Source: Klebsiella sp. BIGb0138
Lineage (GTDB): Bacteria > Pseudomonadota > Gammaproteobacteria > Enterobacterales > Enterobacteriaceae
Length of the DNA: 64,000 nucleotides
Direction of reading: 5' to 3'
NCBI RefSeq assembly: GCF_004342285.1
Contig: NZ_SMCV01000005.1
Coordinates: 124,001 to 188,000 of the forward strand
Part shown: one piece after another, positions 22,247 through 34,269 of the stretch
Position numbering within the stretch: position 1 is the stretch's first letter
Layout of the letters: each line of letters starts with the position of its first letter
Notes under the pieces: generated by a model
Seen by the model: the letters and a program-made list of their open reading frames with translations, nothing else
Databases searched by the model: none
What the model was told of the DNA's origin: nothing
Position numbers and translations under genes: made by a program

Positions 22247-23839
22247 TCAGGGGGCCGGGACGACAGGGGGCCGGCGCTTAAGGCCCGGCGCCTGCCACAT
22301 CGAGGTGGTCAGCCCGCTGTCGACCAGCCCAAGCTGGTCGGCATAAACCGACTGCCATTTCTCCATCATCCCCTGGTACAGCTCGCGGTGCGCCGGATTG
22401 GGCGTAAATACCCGATGCCAGCTCACCAGCTGCTCGCCGGTCGTTGCCATATCGGCGTACAGGCCGGCGCCGGTTCCGGCGGCAATGGCGCAGCCGAGAG
22501 CGGTGGCTTCACGGACCACCGGCACGCGTACCGGCAGGCCGGTGACATCGCTGAGGATCTGGCTCCACAACGCCCCTTTCGAACCGCCGCCGGCAAAGAC
22601 CAGGCTGTCGAACGTCACCCCGGAAAAGCGTGAGATTTGCGCCAGATTACAGGCGGAGACAATCGCCGCATTCTCCTCCAGCGCGCGGAACAGAGTGGCT
22701 TTATTGCATTTCTCCGGGTCGATGGAGAGGTTAATAAACGACGGCGCGGCGTGATACCACTGCTTGAAATGCATGGCATCGGAGAAGATCGGCATCACGC
22801 CGTGGGAACCGGCGGGCACCCGGCTGGCCATCTCTTCCAGCAGGGAGTAGGCGTCGACGCCGAGGCGCTCGGCGACCAGCTTCTCTTCGGCGCAAAAGGC
22901 ATCGCGGAACCAGCGCATGGTCAGGCCGGTAAAGAAACTGATCGATTCCGCCTGGGCCATGCCGGGAATCACGTGCGGGTTCACGCGAATATTCATCTCC
23001 GGGTCGGTTCGCACTTCCGGCAGATTCACCACCTGTTGCCAGAAGGTACCGCCGAGTACGGCGCTTTGCCCCGCGCGCACCACCCCGAGACCGAGGCAGC
23101 CCAGCTGCACGTCGCCGCCGCCCATCACTACCGGAGTTCCGGCCCGCAGGCCGCTCTGCTGCGCCGCCGCCTCGGTCACCGTTCCGAGCAGCGTGCCGGT
23201 CTCTTTGACCGGCGAGAGCATATCGGCCCGTAGCCCCGCCATATCGAGCAGCGCCGGGCGCCAGTCGCGGCTAAACAGATCGAGCATCCCGGTGGTGCCG
23301 GCGTTGGACGGGTCGACGGCCAGCTCGCCGGAGAGCTTTGCTGCCAGCCAGTCGCTAATCATGGTGACGGTGGCGGCTTTACGATAGATATCCGGACGGT
23401 GATGGGCCAGCCACAGCAGGCGCGGCATGGCGCTTAACGCCAGCGTCTGGCCGGAGACGTCATACACTTCGGATTCAAAGTGGTCATCGTGGATCTCTTT
23501 GAGCTCCGCCACTTCGCGGCTGGCGCGGGCATCGACGTTGGCGCAGGCCCAGATGGCCTCGCCGTTACGGTCGTAAAGGACGATGCCTTCGCGCATGGAG
23601 CAGCAGGCGACGGACTGAATATCGGCCGCCTGCAGATGGGCGACCGCCAGCGCCTGGTGGATGCACTGACAGGCCAGTAGCCAGTTGGTGGTGAGATCGA
23701 ACTCCATGGAGCCGGGAACATTTTCTACGCTCAGGTGTTTCCATTCGGCCTGGCCGACCGCGACCTGGCGGCCCGCCAGATCAAAAATGACTGCCCGAAT
23801 GCTGCCGGTCCCGGCATCTAACGCTAACAGGTAACTCAT
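22247..23839 (-). CDS. lsrK: Autoinducer-2 kinase
   Basis: LsrK phosphorylates the quorum signal autoinducer-2 in the cytosol, trapping it and producing the LsrR ligand. The protein has 530 residues, equal to E. coli LsrK. It has the FGGY-kinase architecture: an N-terminal [16 protein letters not shown] phosphate-binding motif, [13 protein letters not shown] mid-protein, and [19 protein letters not shown] near residue 435. It lies 37 bases downstream of lsrR on the same strand. Confidence 0.95.
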   Translation of the reverse strand: MSYLLALDAGTGSIRAVIFDLAGRQVAVGQAEWKHLSVENVPGSMEFDLTTNWLLACQCIHQALAVAHLQAADIQSVACCSMREGIVLYDRNGEAIWACANVDARASREVAELKEIHDDHFESEVYDVSGQTLALSAMPRLLWLAHHRPDIYRKAATVTMISDWLAAKLSGELAVDPSNAGTTGMLDLFSRDWRPALLDMAGLRADMLSPVKETGTLLGTVTEAAAQQSGLRAGTPVVMGGGDVQLGCLGLGVVRAGQSAVLGGTFWQQVVNLPEVRTDPEMNIRVNPHVIPGMAQAESISFFTGLTMRWFRDAFCAEEKLVAERLGVDAYSLLEEMASRVPAGSHGVMPIFSDAMHFKQWYHAAPSFINLSIDPEKCNKATLFRALEENAAIVSACNLAQISRFSGVTFDSLVFAGGGSKGALWSQILSDVTGLPVRVPVVREATALGCAIAAGTGAGLYADMATTGEQLVSWHRVFTPNPAHRELYQGMMEKWQSVYADQLGLVDSGLTTSMWQAPGLKRRPPVVPAP

Positions 23840-23876
23840 GACATGCGCCTCGCGATTGTTGCGCGGCGCAGGGCCA

Positions 23877-24848
23877 TCAGGAGGCCAGCGTGAGCACCGC
23901 GCGTGCTGTTGTCTCTTCCGTTACCAGGCCATTGATGCGTTTGCCCATCAGGGCGGCATAAATCGCCTGCGCTTTTTCCGTTCCACCGGCAACGCCGACA
24001 ATGGTCGGCAGCTGTGCCAGCTCATCGAGGGTGACGCCGAGTAATTCCCGGTGTATCTCCAGCCCCTCAACCCGCCTGCCGTCGGCCTGCAGGAAATAAC
24101 CGAGAATGTCGCCTACCGCGCCTTTACGGGCGTACATCAGCTGTTCGCCTTCGCTGATATAGCCGGAACGCAGAATCGTGGCGTCGCGGCGCTGATCGAT
24201 AGCGCCAATGCCTACCACCGCCGCATCTGCCGCCGTGGCGGCCAGCATGACATCGCGGACGCTCGACTCCCGGCGCAGGATCTCCGCCACTTCGGCGGAG
24301 GAGACCCGCAGCGGCGCCGGAATAATGCTGACGCTACAGGCGGCATCCAGCTGGCCGATGCCGGTCATATAGGGCCCGACGCCGCCGGAGAGCGTCACCA
24401 GCCGCACCTGCTGCGAGCTGATAAAGCCGCTCAGGTGCTGCAGGCAGCTCATGGTGGCTTCGCCAAACCCCACCGCCAGCAGCTGCCCCGGTTCCAGTAC
24501 TCCCATCAGCGACTGCGCCGCGCCAATGCCTAAACGCGCGTTCATCGGTGGCGTATTGAGCGCCGGCAGCACGCGGGCAATCTTCAGGTTAAAACGCTGT
24601 TGCAGCTCGGTCTCCAGCGCCAGGCACCCTTCGTAACGGGAGTTGATCTGCACGCGGATCACCCCGGACTGGCGGCCTTTTTCCAGCAGACGGGAGATCT
24701 TTAACCGCGGCAGCCCCAGGCGCTCGCCGATATCGTTCTGCGTCAATCCATCGTGGTAGTAACACCAGGCCACCCGCGCCACCAGCTCCTCTTCGGCTAA
24801 CGCCAGGCCGGCATAGCGGCCCTCTTCCGTAATGCGTTTTTCGCTCAT
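23877..24848 (-). CDS. lsrR: Repressor of the lsr operon
   Basis: LsrR represses lsrRK and lsrACDBFG and is released by phospho-AI-2. This 323-residue SorC-family protein has an N-terminal helix-turn-helix ([20 protein letters not shown], about residues 30-50) and a sugar-phosphate-binding C-terminal domain ([31 protein letters not shown]). It is slightly longer than E. coli LsrR (317). It is divergent from lsrA. Confidence 0.94.
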   Translation of the reverse strand: MSEKRITEEGRYAGLALAEEELVARVAWCYYHDGLTQNDIGERLGLPRLKISRLLEKGRQSGVIRVQINSRYEGCLALETELQQRFNLKIARVLPALNTPPMNARLGIGAAQSLMGVLEPGQLLAVGFGEATMSCLQHLSGFISSQQVRLVTLSGGVGPYMTGIGQLDAACSVSIIPAPLRVSSAEVAEILRRESSVRDVMLAATAADAAVVGIGAIDQRRDATILRSGYISEGEQLMYARKGAVGDILGYFLQADGRRVEGLEIHRELLGVTLDELAQLPTIVGVAGGTEKAQAIYAALMGKRINGLVTEETTARAVLTLAS

Positions 24849-25065
24849 AAAGTGAACTCTTATAAAAATTTAGATCATATGTTCGTTATTGCGCGGTCGG
24901 AAAGTGTGAGCCGACTGGCAAAACCGATCTTTCATCGTGGGCCGATTTTTTCCAACGATCTAAAGCATAAAACTGTGATCTTTGCACGGTTGTAAATATA
25001 GTTCACCGTCTACGCTTTTGAACATTATTGAATTAAAAAATCATTTGTTCAACCGAGGCGTGATG
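24849..25065. promoter_or_regulatory. Divergent lsrR / lsrA control region
   Basis: The region holds an inverted repeat TTGAACA (25018-25024) / TGTTCAA (25046-25052), a candidate LsrR operator close to the lsrA start. TGTGATCT at 24974-24981 looks like one half of a CRP site. E. coli lsr promoters need cAMP-CRP and are repressed by LsrR, so both are expected; the assignments are pattern-based. Confidence 0.5.
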
Positions 25066-26553
25066 ATGAAGCCATTGCTTGAAGCCCGCCAGATCCGCAA
25101 ACAGTTCTCCGGCATCGCCGTACTGAAGGGCATTGATTTCACGCTCTTTTCCGGGCAGGTGCATGCGCTGATGGGCGGCAACGGCGCCGGGAAATCGACG
25201 CTGATGAAGATTATCGCCGGGGTGGAAACGCCAGATGACGGTGAACTTAACCTTGGCGGCCGCGCTTTTGCGCGTCTCAACCCGGCGCTGGCCCACCAGC
25301 TGGGGATCTACCTGGTGCCTCAGGAGCCGATGCTGTTTCCCAACCTGACGGTACGGGAAAATATTCTCTTTCGCCTGCCGAAGCGCGCGGATAACGACGC
25401 GCGCTTACGGGAGACGCTGCAGCAGCTGCACTGCCAGATCAATCTCCAGGCGGCGGCCGGAACCCTGGAAGTGGCGGATCAGCAGATGGTGGAGATCCTC
25501 CGCGGGTTAATGCGCGACGCGCAGATCCTGATCCTCGATGAACCCACCGCCTCGTTAACGCCCGGGGAGACCGAGCGGTTGTTTCGCCAGATCCGCGCCC
25601 TGCAGGGGATCGGCGTCGGCATCGTCTTTATTTCGCATAAGCTGCCGGAGATCCGCCAGATCGCCAGTCATGTTTCGGTGATGCGTGACGGCGCGGTAGT
25701 GCTGAGCGGAGAGACCGCAGGCTACAGCGATGCGCAGCTGATCAACGCGATGACGCCCGTCGAGCGGGATCGCGATCTGAGCGATACGCAGAAACTGTGG
25801 CTGGCGCTGCCGGGCAATCGTCGGACTCAGGCGCAGGATTTCCCGGTACTGCGGGTAGAGGATCTGACCGGCGAGGGCTTTATCGATCTCAGTCTTGAGA
25901 TCCATGCCGGGGAGATCGTCGGCCTGGCCGGACTGGTGGGCTCCGGGCGCACCGAATTTGCCGAAACCCTCTACGGCCTGCGTCCGCCGCGGGCAGGGCG
26001 GGTATGGCTGGAAAACCGCGACATCAGCCACGACAGCACCCGCGCGCGGCTTGCCAGCGGACTGGTCTATTTACCGGAAGACCGCCAGGTTTCCGGGCTG
26101 TTCCTGGATGCGCCGGTACGCTGGAACGCGGTGATGTTTAACCAGCCATCGTGGTGGCAGCAGCGTCAGCGCGAAGCGGCGGTGGTGGAGCGCTACCACC
26201 GGGCGCTGGGGATCAAACTCAATCACAGCGATCAGACCGTGCGTACGCTCTCCGGCGGCAACCAGCAGAAGGTCCTGCTGGCCCGCTGTCTGGAGGCTAA
26301 CCCGCTGCTGCTGATCGTCGATGAACCCACGCGCGGCGTCGACGTTTCCGCCCGCGCCGACATCTATCAGCTGCTGAAAAGCGTCGCTGCGCAAAACGTG
26401 GCGGTACTGATGATTTCAAGCGATCTGGATGAGTTTGTCGGATTGGCCGACCGGGTGCTGGTGATGCATCAGGGCAGGCACAGCGGCGAGCTGATAAAGC
26501 CGGCGGTGACCGTCGATCGCATGATGGCGCTGGCCTTTGGAGGGCAGTCATGA
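25066..26553 (+). CDS. lsrA: AI-2 importer ATPase
   Basis: LsrA is the double-ATPase subunit of the AI-2 ABC importer. The two nucleotide-binding domains show Walker A motifs GGNGAGKST and the degenerate GLVGSGRTE, and signature/Walker B blocks [19 protein letters not shown] and [19 protein letters not shown]. The ATG at 25066 lies seven bases after GAGG; the ATG three bases earlier is possible. About 495 residues. It overlaps lsrC by four bases (ATGA). Confidence 0.93.
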   Translation: MKPLLEARQIRKQFSGIAVLKGIDFTLFSGQVHALMGGNGAGKSTLMKIIAGVETPDDGELNLGGRAFARLNPALAHQLGIYLVPQEPMLFPNLTVRENILFRLPKRADNDARLRETLQQLHCQINLQAAAGTLEVADQQMVEILRGLMRDAQILILDEPTASLTPGETERLFRQIRALQGIGVGIVFISHKLPEIRQIASHVSVMRDGAVVLSGETAGYSDAQLINAMTPVERDRDLSDTQKLWLALPGNRRTQAQDFPVLRVEDLTGEGFIDLSLEIHAGEIVGLAGLVGSGRTEFAETLYGLRPPRAGRVWLENRDISHDSTRARLASGLVYLPEDRQVSGLFLDAPVRWNAVMFNQPSWWQQRQREAAVVERYHRALGIKLNHSDQTVRTLSGGNQQKVLLARCLEANPLLLIVDEPTRGVDVSARADIYQLLKSVAAQNVAVLMISSDLDEFVGLADRVLVMHQGRHSGELIKPAVTVDRMMALAFGGQS

Positions 26554-27584
26554 AAACGTTATTCAGGAACCGCGAGCTGAGCGCCCTGCTGGCGATTCTG
26601 GCGCTGTTCGCGCTGCTGATCGCGCTCAATCCCGCCTATTTTAGCTTCCAGACCCTGGCGATGATCTTTGCCAGCTCGCAAATTCTCTGCCTGCTGGCGC
26701 TGGGAGCGACGCTGGTGATGCTGACCCGTAATATCGACGTTTCCGTTGGTTCGACCGTGGGGCTGAGTGCGATCGCGGTCGGCGTTGCGCTTAACGACGG
26801 ATATGGCCTGACGGCGGCAATCGCCTTTGCGCTGGCGATTGGCGCCCTGGCGGGGGCTTTTAACGGCCTGCTGGTGGTCGGGCTGCGTATTCCGGCGATT
26901 GTCGCCACTCTCGGCACGCTTGGCCTGTATCGCGGGGTGATGCTGCTGTGGACCGGCGGGAAATGGATCGAGGGGCTGCCCGATGACCTGAAATCGCTTT
27001 CCGAACCGCTGTTTATCGGCGTATCGCCCTTGGGCTGGCTGGTGCTGGCGCTGCTGCTGGCGGGCGCATGGCTGCTGTCGCGCACCGCGTTCGGTCGCGA
27101 TTTTTACGCCGTGGGCGACAACCTGGCCGCCGCGCGCCAGCTTGGGGTGGCGGTGAACCGTACCCGTATGTTGGCCTTTACCCTCAACGGCATGCTGGCG
27201 GCCTGCGCCGGGATCGTCTTTGCCGCGCAGATCGGTTTTGTCCCCAATCAGACCGGCAGCGGCCTGGAGATGAAGGCCATCGCCGCCTGCGTGCTGGGCG
27301 GGATCTCGCTGCTTGGCGGCACCGGGACGCTGATCGGCGCTTTTCTCGGCGCCTTTTTTCTCACCCAAATCGATACCGTGCTGGTGCTGTTCCGGCTGCC
27401 GGCGTGGTGGAACGACTTTATCGCCGGCCTGGTGCTGCTGGGGGTTCTGGTACTCGACGGTCGGCTACGTCAGGCGCTGGCGCGCCATCAGCGGGCGCTG
27501 AAATACAGCCGCTTTCAGCCCGGCAATAAAGGGGGAAAGCACGTCACCCCGTTCGCAAAACGTAAAAACAAAGAGGTGGCGTAG
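26550..27584 (+). CDS. lsrC: AI-2 importer permease LsrC
   Basis: The 344-residue protein is one of the two membrane subunits of the AI-2 importer, of the ribose-type (BPD_transp_2) family. It has about nine to ten helices, the [16 protein letters not shown] motif near residue 65 and an [18 protein letters not shown] motif near residue 250. It is translationally coupled to lsrA and directly followed by lsrD. Confidence 0.94.
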   Translation: MKTLFRNRELSALLAILALFALLIALNPAYFSFQTLAMIFASSQILCLLALGATLVMLTRNIDVSVGSTVGLSAIAVGVALNDGYGLTAAIAFALAIGALAGAFNGLLVVGLRIPAIVATLGTLGLYRGVMLLWTGGKWIEGLPDDLKSLSEPLFIGVSPLGWLVLALLLAGAWLLSRTAFGRDFYAVGDNLAAARQLGVAVNRTRMLAFTLNGMLAACAGIVFAAQIGFVPNQTGSGLEMKAIAACVLGGISLLGGTGTLIGAFLGAFFLTQIDTVLVLFRLPAWWNDFIAGLVLLGVLVLDGRLRQALARHQRALKYSRFQPGNKGGKHVTPFAKRKNKEVA

Positions 27585-28562
27585 ATGAAGCTCAACTGGG
27601 AAAGCGCGCTGCTGGTATTACTGGCGGTGGAAATTCTGCTGTTTGGGGCGATCAATCCGCGGATGCTGGATATCAACATGCTGCTGTTCAGCACCAGCGA
27701 CTTTATCTGTATTGGCATTGTCGCGCTACCGCTGACCCTGGTGATCATCAGCGGCGGGATCGATATTTCGCTCGGATCCACCATTGGTCTGTGCGCCATT
27801 GCGCTGGGGGTGATGATGCAGGCGGGCTGGCCGATGGCGCTGGCGATTCCGCTGACGCTGCTGATTGGGCTGCTGTGCGGCCTGGTGAATGCCGCCCTGA
27901 TTCACTATACCGGCATCAGCCCGCTGGTGATTACCCTCGGTACGCTCTATCTCTACGGCGGGGCGGCGCTGCTGCTTTCCGGCATCGCGGGGGCAACCGG
28001 CTATGAAGGGATTGGCGGCTTCCCGGATAGCTTTACCGCCTTCGCCAATCTGACGCTGGCCGGTCTTCCGCTACCGCTGCTGCTGTTTGCCGTTATCACC
28101 TTTTTCTTCTGGCTGCTGACCCACCGCGGGCGTTTCGGCCGCCACCTCTTCCTGATCGGGCAAAACCCGCGGGCGGCGCGCTACGCCGCGCTGTCGGTGA
28201 ACGGCATGCCGTACGTGCTGTATGGCCTGGTGGGCGTGGCGTCGGCGGTGGCCGCGCTGATTCTGGTCTCTTACTTCGGTTCGGCGCGTTCGGATTTAGG
28301 CCGCGACCTGCTGATGCCCGCGCTGACTGCCGCGGTGCTCGGCGGGGCGAATATTTATGGCGGGTCGGGGTCGATACTCGGCACGGCGCTGGCGGCGCTG
28401 CTGGTGGGGTATCTGCAACAGGGTTTACAGATGGTCGGCATCCCCAACCAGGTGTCGAGCGCGCTGTCAGGGGCGCTGTTGGTAGTGGTGGTGATGGGGC
28501 GCTCGCTGAGCCTGCATCGTGAAGGGCTGCGCACGGCCTGGCGGCGTCTTTCTCGCGCATAG
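27585..28562 (+). CDS. lsrD: AI-2 importer permease LsrD
   Basis: This 325-residue partner permease has the matching ribose-family motifs GGIDISLGSTIGLCAIALG and TAAVLGGANIYGGSGSILG. Its ATG follows the lsrC stop without a gap (TAGATG), indicating coupled translation. Slightly shorter than E. coli LsrD (330). Confidence 0.94.
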   Translation: MKLNWESALLVLLAVEILLFGAINPRMLDINMLLFSTSDFICIGIVALPLTLVIISGGIDISLGSTIGLCAIALGVMMQAGWPMALAIPLTLLIGLLCGLVNAALIHYTGISPLVITLGTLYLYGGAALLLSGIAGATGYEGIGGFPDSFTAFANLTLAGLPLPLLLFAVITFFFWLLTHRGRFGRHLFLIGQNPRAARYAALSVNGMPYVLYGLVGVASAVAALILVSYFGSARSDLGRDLLMPALTAAVLGGANIYGGSGSILGTALAALLVGYLQQGLQMVGIPNQVSSALSGALLVVVVMGRSLSLHREGLRTAWRRLSRA

Positions 28563-28576
28563 CCGAAATCATGCAC

Positions 28577-28628
28577 TTTGCCAGAAGGCGGCAAGTTTAT
28601 GCGTTCCCGGGGGCCGCGGGGGGGAACG
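28577..28628 (+). other. Two intercistronic hairpins between lsrD and lsrB
   Basis: TTGCC/GGCAA (28578-28582 with 28590-28594) and CGTTCCC/GGGAACG (28602-28608 with 28622-28628) lie in the 129-base gap before lsrB. Such stems commonly protect or uncouple the binding-protein message, whose product is needed in excess; that role is inferred. Confidence 0.5.
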
Positions 28629-28691
28629 AACGTAGCCAACGCACATGCAACCTGAAGTATGACGGGTATAAAACAATCGGAGCATAACAAG

Positions 28692-29705
28692 ATGAAAGCA
28701 AAGCATATCCTGCAAATAAGCACCCTGGCGCTGGCCATGAGCGTCGCGGCGGCCCAGGCGGCCGACCGTATCGCCTTTATTCCTAAGCTGGTCGGCGTCG
28801 GTTTCTTTACCAGCGGCGGCAACGGCGCGAAAGAGGCGGGGAAAGCGTTGGGGGTGGACGTCACCTACGACGGCCCGACCGAGCCGAGCGTTTCCGGCCA
28901 GGTGCAGCTCATCAATAACTTCGTCAACCAGGGCTACAACGCCATCATCGTCTCCGCCGTGTCGCCGGACGGCCTGTGCCCGGCGCTCAAGCGGGCGATG
29001 CAGCGCGGCGTGAAGGTGCTGACCTGGGACTCCGACACCAAACCCGAATGCCGCAGTATTTACATCAATCAGGGAACGCCGCAGCAGCTTGGCGGCCTGC
29101 TGGTGGATATGGCCGCCAGGCAGGTGAGCAAACCGGCGGCGAAAGTGGCGTTCTTCTACTCCAGCCCGACGGTGACCGACCAGAACCAGTGGGTGAAGGA
29201 GGCGAAAGCCAAAATCGAAAAAGAGCACCCGCAGTGGCAAATCGTCACCACCCAGTTTGGCTATAACGACGCCACCCGCTCTCTGCAAACCGCCGAAGGG
29301 ATCTTAAAGGCCTACCCGGATCTTGACGCCATCATCGCCCCGGACGCCAACGCGCTGCCGGCAGCCGCCCAGGCGGCGGAAAACCTCAAACGCCAGGGGG
29401 TGGCGATCGTCGGCTTCAGTACCCCAAACGTGATGCGCCCGTACGTCGAGCGCGGGACGGTGAAAGCGTTCGGCCTGTGGGATGTGGTCCAGCAAGGCAA
29501 AATTGCGGTAAACGTCGCCGATCGCTTACTGAAAAAAGGCGATCTTAACGTGGGGGACAGCGTGGCAGTGAAAGATATCGGGACGCTGAAGGTCGAGCCG
29601 AACAGCATCCAGGGCTACCAGTATGAGGCGAAAGGCAACGGTATCGTGCTGCTGCCGGAGCGCGTGGTGTTCACCAAAGAGAACATCAATAACTACGACT
29701 TCTGA
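28692..29705 (+). CDS. lsrB: AI-2-binding periplasmic protein
   Basis: LsrB binds AI-2 in the periplasm and delivers it to LsrACD. From the ATG at 28692 it has 337 residues, with a signal peptide ending near residue 23 (SVAAAQA). The mature protein follows the E. coli LsrB pattern ([40 protein letters not shown]), including residues expected around the AI-2 pocket. Frame upstream of 28692 lacks a signal sequence and is not used. Confidence 0.95.
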   Translation: MKAKHILQISTLALAMSVAAAQAADRIAFIPKLVGVGFFTSGGNGAKEAGKALGVDVTYDGPTEPSVSGQVQLINNFVNQGYNAIIVSAVSPDGLCPALKRAMQRGVKVLTWDSDTKPECRSIYINQGTPQQLGGLLVDMAARQVSKPAAKVAFFYSSPTVTDQNQWVKEAKAKIEKEHPQWQIVTTQFGYNDATRSLQTAEGILKAYPDLDAIIAPDANALPAAAQAAENLKRQGVAIVGFSTPNVMRPYVERGTVKAFGLWDVVQQGKIAVNVADRLLKKGDLNVGDSVAVKDIGTLKVEPNSIQGYQYEAKGNGIVLLPERVVFTKENINNYDF

Positions 29706-29716
29706 CGGAGGATGAG

Positions 29717-30604
29717 ATGGCAGATTTAGACGATATCAAAGAGGGGAAAGACTTCGGCTTCGACAGGCCGCAGAAGAACACGCTCTATACGTTGAAAGGC
29801 TGCGGTTCGCTGGAGTGGGGGATGCAGTCCCGGCTGGCGCGGATCTTTAACCCGCAGAGCAACCGCACGGTGATGCTGGCTTTCGACCACGGCTATTTTC
29901 AGGGGCCGACTACCGGGCTTGAGCGTATCGATCTCTCCATCGCGCCGCTGTTTGCTGAGACCGATGTGCTGATGTGTACCCGCGGGGTGCTGCGCAGCCA
30001 GGTCCCGGCCGCCACCAATAAGCCGGTGGTGCTGCGCGCTTCCGGCGGTAACTCGATCTTAAGCGAGCTCTCCAACGAGTGCGTCGCGGTGGCGATGGAG
30101 GATGCGCTGCGTCTCAACGTCTGCGCGGTGGCGGCGCAGGTCTATATCGGCAGCGAGTACGAACATCAGTCGATTAATAACATTATTAAGCTGGTGGATG
30201 CGGGCAACCGCTACGGCATGCCGGTGCTGGCGGTGACCGGCGTGGGCAAAGAGATGACCCGCGACGCCCGCTACTTCTCGCTCGCCAGCCGTATTGCCGC
30301 TGAGATGGGCGCGCAGTTCGTTAAAACCTACTTTGTCGAGGAGGGGTTTGAAAAAGTCACCGCCAGCTGCCCGGTGCCGATTGTCATCGCCGGGGGCAAA
30401 AAGCTGCCGGAACATGACGCGCTGGAGATGTGCTGGCGGGCGATTGATCAGGGGGCGTCTGGCGTTGATATGGGGCGCAATATCTTCCAGTCCAGCGCGC
30501 CGCGCGCGATGCTGAAGGCGGTGAAGAAAGTGGTCCATGAGAATATGAGCGCCCGCGAGGCGTACCAGTTCTGGCAGGAAGAAAAACAGGGAGAGCTGAA
30601 ATGA
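29717..30604 (+). CDS. lsrF: 3-hydroxy-2,4-pentadione 5-phosphate thiolase
   Basis: LsrF transfers an acetyl group from the LsrG product to CoA, completing AI-2 breakdown. The 295-residue class I aldolase-like protein carries the conserved lysine region ([18 protein letters not shown] start; [33 protein letters not shown]) of the family. It overlaps lsrG by four bases. Confidence 0.94.
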   Translation: MADLDDIKEGKDFGFDRPQKNTLYTLKGCGSLEWGMQSRLARIFNPQSNRTVMLAFDHGYFQGPTTGLERIDLSIAPLFAETDVLMCTRGVLRSQVPAATNKPVVLRASGGNSILSELSNECVAVAMEDALRLNVCAVAAQVYIGSEYEHQSINNIIKLVDAGNRYGMPVLAVTGVGKEMTRDARYFSLASRIAAEMGAQFVKTYFVEEGFEKVTASCPVPIVIAGGKKLPEHDALEMCWRAIDQGASGVDMGRNIFQSSAPRAMLKAVKKVVHENMSAREAYQFWQEEKQGELK

Positions 30605-30897
30605 ACGTGACGCTGGTGGAAATTAATATCAAACCGGAGCGGGTGCATGAGTTTCTCGACGTCTTTCGCGCTAACCATGAGGGGGCGCTGCAGGAGCCGG
30701 GCAATCTGCGCTTCGATGTCCTGCAGGACCCGGAAGTGAAGACCCGTTTTTTTATCTATGAAGCCTATAAAGATGATGAGTCGGTGCTGGCGCATAAGAA
30801 AGCCCCGCACTATCTGGCCTGCGTGGAAAAGCTGGATGAGATGATGTCGCAGCCGCGGCAGAAGCGCAGCTTTATTGGTTTATTACCGCAGGGATGA
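30601..30897 (+). CDS. lsrG: (4S)-4-hydroxy-5-phosphonooxypentane-2,3-dione isomerase
   Basis: LsrG isomerises phospho-AI-2, removing the LsrR ligand. The 98-residue protein is an ABM-type ferredoxin-like dimer, with [20 protein letters not shown] at the start and [20 protein letters not shown] mid-protein. The start codon overlaps the lsrF stop (ATGA). It is the last gene of the lsr operon. Confidence 0.94.
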   Translation: MNVTLVEINIKPERVHEFLDVFRANHEGALQEPGNLRFDVLQDPEVKTRFFIYEAYKDDESVLAHKKAPHYLACVEKLDEMMSQPRQKRSFIGLLPQG

Positions 30898-30952
30898 GAT
30901 ATTCTCCTCGCCGCTCCCCTCGCCCATACGCAGAGGGGAGGGCGAGGGGAGA

Positions 30953-32386
<1,434 letters not shown>

Positions 32387-32585
32387 TTACGCCACTTCGG
32401 TGGAGGAGCTGAAAATCGGGATAAACGCAGCGTGAAAGCGCAATTGCGCAAGATTTAATCTCACGGCGATATTTTTGGCATGTTTTACTCCTGAACCGGC
32501 ACAACAACTCACCGTCAGGCGTGCCGCCGCCTGCGTCGCGGCGGTGCAGGCTGCCCGATATGAGGGCAGAGGGCCAGACTACCGA

Positions 32586-33140
32586 TTAATCGAGCTGGGA
32601 AATCTCCATCGCCGCGCGATCGATGATGGCGATAATCTGCTTTAGCTGCGCATCGCTGCTGGGCTGCTGGTTCACTTTGATATCCAGTACGGCTTTAAAG
32701 TTTTCCAGCGCCCGCTTCATCTGCGGATTTTTACGCAGTTCGTAGCCGACCATCCGGGCCTGCATTCGTGCCTGAATCTGGCCCAGCTGCTCCTGGTTGT
32801 CCGCATGCAGGCGGCTGCCTTCTTCGGTAATGGCGATTTTTTTGCGGCCATTTTCCTCTTCGACGGCGATCAGTCCCTGGTCCTGCAGGAGATCGAGCGT
32901 TGGGTAGATGACGCCCGGGCTCGGGCTGTAGTTACCCTGAGTTAGATTTTCGATCTCTTTAATCAGTTCGTAACCGTGGCTGGCGTTACGGGTGAGGATA
33001 TCGAGGATCACCAGGCGCAGCTCGCCGTGGCCAAAGAACCGCTGACGGCGGCCGCCGCCTCTACGGCCATGTTCGCCGTGCTCGCCATGTTCAGGGTGGT
33101 GTCCGCGGGACCCGCGGCCTTCTTCATGATGATGTCGCAT
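32586..33140 (-). CDS. yqjI: PadR-family nickel-responsive repressor YqjI
   Basis: The 184-residue protein has a histidine-rich N-terminal tail (residues 2-30, with many HH/HxxH pairs) that fits metal binding. A PadR winged helix follows (LRLVILDILTRNASHGYELI ... SPSPGVIYPTLDLLQDQGLI), then a helical dimerisation tail. E. coli YqjI represses yqjH and itself and is released by nickel. It is divergent from yqjH. A G/C-rich stem (32524-32530 with 32538-32544) lies past its 3' end. Confidence 0.92.
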   Translation of the reverse strand: MRHHHEEGRGSRGHHPEHGEHGEHGRRGGGRRQRFFGHGELRLVILDILTRNASHGYELIKEIENLTQGNYSPSPGVIYPTLDLLQDQGLIAVEEENGRKKIAITEEGSRLHADNQEQLGQIQARMQARMVGYELRKNPQMKRALENFKAVLDIKVNQQPSSDAQLKQIIAIIDRAAMEISQLD

Positions 33141-33378
33141 CGTTAACTCCTGTTTATTTTTGATATATCTAATCTATATCTAAATGTGCTTCCTAAGCAA
33201 TACGGAGAAATGTTTATTTTTTAATTAATTGATTTTGTTTGATTTATTTTTAGTTTTTGCACTTTGTTGCTTTTTGTTATGCCTATATCAAAAAAAACTT
33301 GCATTCTTTTTTAATGGCAATCATTATCATTTACACAAAGTTTAGATATATCTATAAATTTCACGAAGGCGACCGACG
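33141..33378. promoter_or_regulatory. yqjI / yqjH control region with Fur box and YqjI-type operators
   Basis: TTTAATGGCAATCATTATC (33310-33328) matches the 19-bp Fur consensus at 15 positions. AGATATATCT (33344-33353) is a perfect palindrome. On the yqjI side, 33162-33182 holds two tandem copies of TAGATATA (read on the minus strand). E. coli yqjH is repressed by Fur and by YqjI through such sites, so the arrangement appears conserved. Confidence 0.7.
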
Positions 33379-34152
33379 ATGATAAAAACGAAAGCACCTC
33401 AGTACCCACAGCGCGTACGCAACGAACTGCGTTTCCGTGAGTTAACCGTGCTGCGCGTTGAGCGTATCGGCAGCGCCTTCCAGCGTATTGTGCTGGGCGG
33501 CGATGCGCTGGATGGCTTTGTTTCTCAGGGGTTTGATGACCATACCAAGCTCTTCTTCCCGGAAGCCGGCGCCGCGTTTGTGCCGCCGGAGGTGACGGAA
33601 GAGGGCATTAACTGGGGCGAGGGCGTTCGCCCGGCGACGCGTGATTACACACCGCTGTACGATGCCGGGCGTCATGAACTGGCGTATGACTTTTTTATTC
33701 ATGACGGCGGTGTCGCCAGCAGCTGGGCGCTGGCGGCGAAGGTCGGCGATAAGCTGGTTATCGGCGGCCCGCGTGGCTCGCTGGTGGTGCCGGAAGATTA
33801 CGCCTGGCAGCTGTATGTCTGTGATGAATCCGGGATGCCCGCGCTACGCCGTCGTCTGCTGGGACTCAGCCGTCTGCCCGCGCGCCCGCAGGTAACGGCG
33901 CTGGTGACGATTGGCGACGAATCTTATCAAGACTATCTGGCGGATCTGCAGGGGTTCAATATTGAGTGGATTGTCGGCCATCAATCGTCAGCGCTGGCTG
34001 AACGCCTGGCGCAGGTAAGCGTTCCGGCGCAAGATTACTTTATCTGGCTGACCGGCGAGGGCGCGGTGGTGAAATCGCTGCTCGGCCGGTTTGAAAATGA
34101 CGAGATTGACCCGCAGCTGGTGCGCTCCCAGGCATACTGGCACAGTAAATAG
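33379..34152 (+). CDS. yqjH: NADPH-dependent ferric-chelate reductase YqjH
   Basis: The 257-residue siderophore-interacting (SIP) family flavoprotein reduces ferric chelates such as ferric enterobactin with NADPH. The FAD-binding domain (FRELTVLRVERIGSAFQRIV; ATRDYTPLYDAGRHELAYDF) is followed by an NADPH domain (VCDESGMPALRRRL). The gene follows the Fur box and YqjI palindrome described for this region. Confidence 0.93.
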   Translation: MIKTKAPQYPQRVRNELRFRELTVLRVERIGSAFQRIVLGGDALDGFVSQGFDDHTKLFFPEAGAAFVPPEVTEEGINWGEGVRPATRDYTPLYDAGRHELAYDFFIHDGGVASSWALAAKVGDKLVIGGPRGSLVVPEDYAWQLYVCDESGMPALRRRLLGLSRLPARPQVTALVTIGDESYQDYLADLQGFNIEWIVGHQSSALAERLAQVSVPAQDYFIWLTGEGAVVKSLLGRFENDEIDPQLVRSQAYWHSK

Positions 34153-34220
34153 GCCGGGGTGCGGCAGGCGCGATCCCCGGGCTGCGGCGTCAACGCCTTG
34201 CCCGGGCGACCGGCCCCGGC
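34153..34220. repeat. Nested intergenic palindrome between yqjH and dhaK
   Basis: An outer GCCGGGG/CCCCGGC pair (34153-34159 with 34214-34220) encloses CCCGGGC/GCCCGGG (34176-34182 with 34200-34206) and an inner GGCG/CGCC. It is a REP/BIME-like element between convergent genes and a likely shared 3' end. Confidence 0.6.
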
Positions 34221-34269
34221 TAAGCGCTGCCGCCGGGGATGTTTATGCGGTTATTAGAAGAAAGAGCGC

